From Phlebotomus papatasi (taxonomy: Eukaryota; Arthropoda; Insecta; Diptera; Psychodidae), in NCBI RefSeq assembly GCF_024763615.1, contig NC_077223.1:57288627-57352626 (forward strand): a DNA stretch of 64,000 nucleotides, in the 5' to 3' direction. Position numbers and translations under genes: made by a program. This document shows positions 40,001 through 46,000 of this stretch, one piece after another. Position 1 is the stretch's first letter. The number at the start of each line of letters is the position of its first letter. The notes under the pieces are model-generated. The model saw only the letters and a list, made by a program, of their open reading frames with translations. It was not told the origin of the DNA and did no database searches.

Positions 40001-43000
40001 TTCTAACATCGCAAGTTCATGAAATCACCGCTAGGGGCGCTATTATTAAAAAGAAAATTTTTAAATCTTATAAGTTAAATAACTCAAAAATTCCATTGTG
40101 CATCGGGCTGAAATTTTAGTATGTTGTAGCCGTTGATTATACCTATCAAACAAAAAAAAACCTTAAGTCGATCCATAACCCCTGACCCGAGCTATAAGGG
40201 GTCAAAGTTCGAACATTGACCGGCCTCTATCTCCGGTTCTAACTAACATAGCGACCTAAATTTTACCTTTTTGCTTTCGTCTCGATGAGCACTTTCAGAT
40301 GGAAGTTCAAAAATTCACCACAGGTGGCGCTGTGATAGCGTCAAAATTCATCGAAATTCAAAGTCACTTTTCTCAAAAACGGCATTGTGCAAGTTAATGA
40401 AATTTTAGTATGTTGTAGCCCAGTCTAGGACGTTTCCAAAATGGTGCGTAAGTGCGCTGTGGTTAAAACAGAACCGGAGATATGAGGGGTCAAAGTTCAC
40501 GAAATTCAAAAAATCATATCTCCGGTTCTATGTGACCGATTTTGATGAATGAGGGCTGAAACGAAAGATCTCACCAAATACTACAACTTTCTAAAATATT
40601 TGAACTTCGTGGGACCAACACCAGGGGCGCCACAGTCGAAAAACCAATTTCAATATCACATAACCTCAATTATCTCGACTGTCGCAGAACCGATTTTGAT
40701 GATTACTTCGACATAATTGTAGAGGACATTTGTCTCTACATTTCGTCCATACATCATTTTCCGATCAGACTACGCTATCACTCAGATTTTGCCGTTTAAG
40801 TGTGAAAAAATTGATTTTTCCCAGAATAACGCTTTGAAATCACTCAGATGCCAATTTGACTGCCTCTACTCCACCAAGACACTTAAAATAGGGTTTTAAA
40901 TGGAAAGTCCCACAAAAGACAACAATTCTTTGATATAGTTGAAGTTCAACAATTGACTACTTGGGGAACTCTGGATGAAAAAACGAGTTAAGAAACAAAA
41001 AACCTCGCTTATCTTGACTTCTGAGTAATCGATGAGATCATGTTCTATGGAAAAATTATAGAGAACATTCTGGTCTACATTTCACCCATATAACACTTTT
41101 CTGTCAGTTCATCCAAATCCTTGATATTTTGGTTTAAATACAAAATTTGTATAATTTCACGAATTTGATTCAAGATAACTGAATGGCGACTCACAATTTC
41201 AGCTCTAAATCGAATTTGCATGCACTCCGAGTTAGCTCACGTTAAGAATCTCACCTACATAAGCCGGTTAGGATTATCTGTCCCTTTACTCTAAAATCAT
41301 TCTTAATACATTTTAAAATGATTAAAAATATAGACATAGCTTTGGTGCCCTATTTCGGCCACCTTCATTCTCATAGTTCCTTGCCCTTCGGGAATTCTTC
41401 CAATATCTTTTTCACGTCATCTTATTTGTCGAAGCTACATTTTTTCTTATTCTTTTGCATTGTATAAACTCTAGAGTACGTAAAATCTAAAAGTTCATGG
41501 AAATTCGAGGAACAAAAGAGCTGGCCGAAATTGCAAGCTGGCCGAAATTTGGCACTTACCCTATCGCTCCTTTCAAATTAAAATTTGAACAAATTTTCCA
41601 GTTCTGACTGTTAGAAAATTCTCGGGAATTCTCATGACATTTCATAGCTATCGGTAATTGGATCGACAGGATTCTTTATCCGAAAAATTCAAGAACATTT
41701 GGAAAAGTAAGCACTATAAGTAAGAAGTATAAGTTTATTTTGTCTTTTCATTTTCACAGAGAAACTGAATTTCCATTATTTATTTACTTCTGTTTTAAAC
41801 TTGTCCAAAGCCGAGGTTTTTAAGGAAAAACTATATCTATACCACAAATTTCTTTCGGCTTATCACTGATTGTCGCTACTCTAACTCCACGCAGAGAGCA
41901 GTATATAATCACTCGATTTTTTGACCCCCAAAAATTTCCACCTTCCACCCCCCGGAGACCACTTTTGTCAACAAATCTTCACGTTTCAGACGATTTCTGG
42001 GAAATGTCGACACGCTGTTTGTCCGTCTGTCCGACCGGCTTTCGCCAGTTCTAGAGGCCAAACAGTTAGAGATAGCGACTTGGGACCTAAGGGGAACCCC
42101 CGCCCTATAAGTCGGCCCAAGGATCGTTAACATGCCCCTAATTTTCCCCCACCCCTCTTCTTCCCCTAAAAAACCATGATTTTTAGGGATTGCTCGAAAA
42201 CTCGTCGTGCGATTTTTTTTTTCATTTTCGGATATGTTTTTGAGATTATCCAGACGAACATTTCGTCTATATACGAAAATACCGTTGAATCATTCCTAAT
42301 AACGGTTTTTCAAGTTCAAAGGTTAAAAGGACACTAGAGAGCGTATTTATCAAGCGAATGCTATCATGTTTGGGCTCGTTGGAAAGGTCTTGGAACTTCC
42401 TTTAAAACTGAACCGGTTCCAATCTGTTCTGAACCGGTAATAAACCGGTTCATAGCAAATAAATATTTTTTATCCGAAAATAAATTCTATTGCTTTTTTA
42501 AAAATTGGGAGAATTTTTTGAATGTTTTATGAATCGGTTCAAATCGGTTGAAAACCGATAAATGGTAAATAATGCGAAAGTATTTTTGAGGTATATAGGA
42601 TCTAAGCCACGAGTTCGAGCATTTCGCAAAGCCTGGGACGTTTTGCGACCCAATTTTAAATGTGCGGTTTACATATTTCCAAGATTTAGCCCAGTTCCTG
42701 AAGGTTTCAAAAGTCCTGAATATCAATAAATTTTATTGGATAATCTTCCTTAAACACTTAATCCTAAGACAATTTAAAAAAATTATATGCCTAATAAAAG
42801 AATTATATAAATTAAGCCATATGGCTAAACCTTAAGTCGAAAGTCTGTATAAGTAGGGTTTGAGAGTAGCGCCCCAAGTGGAGATTCTATGAACCTGAGA
42901 TGTTCTGTGGTGATGTCACATTTTACGAAATACCCCTAATTTATCAAAAAAAAAAAACGCTTTCTGCCTACAACGATAAAGGAAATATTTAAAAAAAAAA

Positions 43001-46000
43001 AGCATTTTTACAAAAATTGCTCAAAGTCATTAAGGAAAGAAACACAATTCTTACTTCTCTGTGATTTACAATTTAATTATAGTAAATTTTCCTCAGTTGA
43101 AATCCTTGAAAAACAATTCTAACATACGGAATAAGAAAGGATATATGCAATGTTTAGAGTTCCTCAGAGAGACATAAAAATTCCCTCCGTGAGAAAGGAA
43201 AATAAAAAGTGTTAGATTCCTATCTCTATTGATTTTTCTATTATAAAAATGCAAATTTTCTGCATTTAGAGTTTTGTTTTGGCAAAACATGGCATTTAAA
43301 GAAATTTTTGCAGGAATTAAAGTGTTTTCAGTGTTTGAAAAGAAAAAGACTGCCAGAGGAGTAAAAATGCACTTAAATATCACTGGAAATTTCTAAAATA
43401 AAAAAAAAAAAACTTATACACAAGCGCTTCTTATTGATATGCAAGTGAATCTCTCATCATTAATCTACAACAGCATTAATTTCGCCTTCAACTCTGCGTA
43501 TTTAGTGTGCCTCTCACATTTCATTGCACGGTGCTGTGTATAATTATTTTTTTTTTTAGAAATTCAGCAGTGTACGTGAACACCTAAGAAATTGGTCGTT
43601 TTCACACTTACGGTTCAGCTTCAATTGATTTGAGTTTTGCAACATAATTTGAGGGAATATATCCTTCCTGTCTTGTCTTTTTGCTGCGTGCTAGCCACCA
43701 GTCGCCCTGCAAGTAAATAGATTAATCAACTTACTGGAGTTTCTTCCATCTGGCCAGGAAGTCCCAATGAGGTGCGAGAAATGCCCTCGCATGGGGAGGT
43801 TGTGCAATTGACGATCAGGTGGATTGAACTTGAATTGTGGGTGATAGTATCTTGTGAATATCAATTTATTTCACCTCACACATTCAACTGAACATCTCTC
43901 GCGTAGGGATACGTGGTTAGAATTTGCAATTGAGCAGCCCCCAAGAGGGTATTTTGGCTTTTTGGCAGACTATTGTGCAGGTATAACACGATGGTTAGCT
44001 AAAGGTGTCCCAAATATTAAAAGGTTCCTTTTTTTTAAAGAGAAATTTGACAATTCTAATTTTTCGAATTAATTATTTGTTAATCCATTAATTTTAACAT
44101 TACAAAATATTTAATTTGTATAATTTTCTTTAAAAATACACTCTGTAGCAAATAAAGTAGAATATATATATATATATATTTTTAATTTTCAAATGATTCT
44201 TTTGCAAAATATTAGATCAACGGTTATTTCATTATTGCAAATATAGGCTTTCTATTTTTTTTATTCATTTTATTAACGGAAATATAAAATTTTGCAAGGT
44301 GCAGTTGCGAAGTTTTCCACAAAACATTCCACAAAAACACAAATGAGCAGCAAAATATTCTCAATTGGTAGGTAAAAATCTTATTTTTTTATGGTTTTTT
44401 TTTTTAATTTTTAAAATCGTATTTTTATTTTTCCTTTTGGGTTTAATTTATAAAATTGCCATGTATTATGGGTTACAAATAAACCATAAAAAACTCTCTA
44501 TTTCCCATTTGCAAAATCTTGCACGAGACTTATTTTATTACTTTTAATTTTTTTCTTAATGAATAAATTTATGTTTTCACTACTTATTTGTTTATTGTGC
44601 CAAAGAATTCTTATTTGAATAAAAATTATCCATCACTAGAAATTTGAAAAAAATGCGGCATTGTAAAACTTTGCTGTATTACTGCTCAAACTCAAACAGA
44701 GAGCAGTATATAATCCACTTTTTTTTAACTTGGCACCATCCTGGAACTTAAATACAGTACTCTCGCTAATTCGGCTCTTTTAAGATCGGACTACTTTTTA
44801 ATTCGGGCAGCAGTTAAATCTGAAAAAAGTTTGCCAACATTTTTCAAGTTTTAGACTGAGGGCAGAATCACATTGACAATAAAATGCTCGCTGTAGCCTC
44901 ACCGTATTTCATTAATTTAAGCATTTTCATTGCAATTCTTACGCAAATTCTCCATTACCGTATTACCTTATCTCATACTCGGTGGCACTAGGTGAAAATA
45001 ATATAAGAAAATTAAAGAAATAAACGAAAATTCGATAAACGGCGAGCAAAAAAAACTTTAAGAGAAATTAATCGTACAGTTTTTTTGCTCACCTTTTATC
45101 GCATTTTCGTTTTATTTCTTTAATTTTCTTATATTATTTTCTATAATAATTCTCTCTAAATCGGGTGACATTTCGGTCCCAAATGCCCGAATTTGAGAGA
45201 GTTTACTGTAAACGGCAAATGATATTAATTTACGGTTTCCGGTGACCCCCAATAAAAAAATATATCTCCAGATATTTCCTTTTTCCCCCCATCTTCCTTC
45301 GACCCCTTCAAAACCATGTTTTTTGGTTTATTTCGAAACTGGCTGCATCGATTTTTTTTTATTTTTGAATATGTTTCAATTTATGATGTATGATTAAGAA
45401 TCTACAAATTTTAATAAGAATATCAAAAAGAAGTAGAGGAGTTTTTAATTGTGAAGTAAATGAGATTAGAGTAAGCCTGTTAATACAATTTAAGCTTTTT
45501 TAATCCTGTTTTGATTTTTAATTATTTTTTTACAATAATATATTATAAAAAGCAAAGGAACTAAAAACATTTCCAATTGTTTTGTTTATTTTACATTAAT
45601 TAATTTTTTTTTCAAAATTAACCAAAATTTACTAATTAAATAATTATTTAGTTATCTCTTGACTTTTGAATATTTTCCTTAAAATATAACAGTCTTTAAT
45701 TAGTTTTGTTTTTTTCTTTTCTTTTTTTTGAAAAGTTTTAAAACAGAATTTGATATTTACATTTTATCTAACACTCCCTCCGTTCCGAAATAAGTCGTAC
45801 GTTTGGCGAAAAATTAGGGATTAAGGAATGGTTTCAAAGAATGTTTTTGATAATATGGGGATCCTATCGCGATGGTAAGTTGAGGAATCGATATGTTGAA
45901 GTTGTCCATTTTTCGCGTTTTTTTTTCAAAGAGCTCCGGTAGATAGTTAATTACTAAAATATGGACTGTGATTAACATTACAGGCTAGAATTTGTTCTAA

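Larger units (their letters stand above)
44686..45380 (+). repeat. Unclassified repeat M, copy 4, split by a pogo-like MITE
   Basis: Head at 44686-44752 (CTGCTCAAACTC ... GAGCAGTATATAATCC), continuing at 45211-45380 after the insert, with the same junction context (ACTTAAA / AACGG) as copy 1. Confidence 0.6.
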
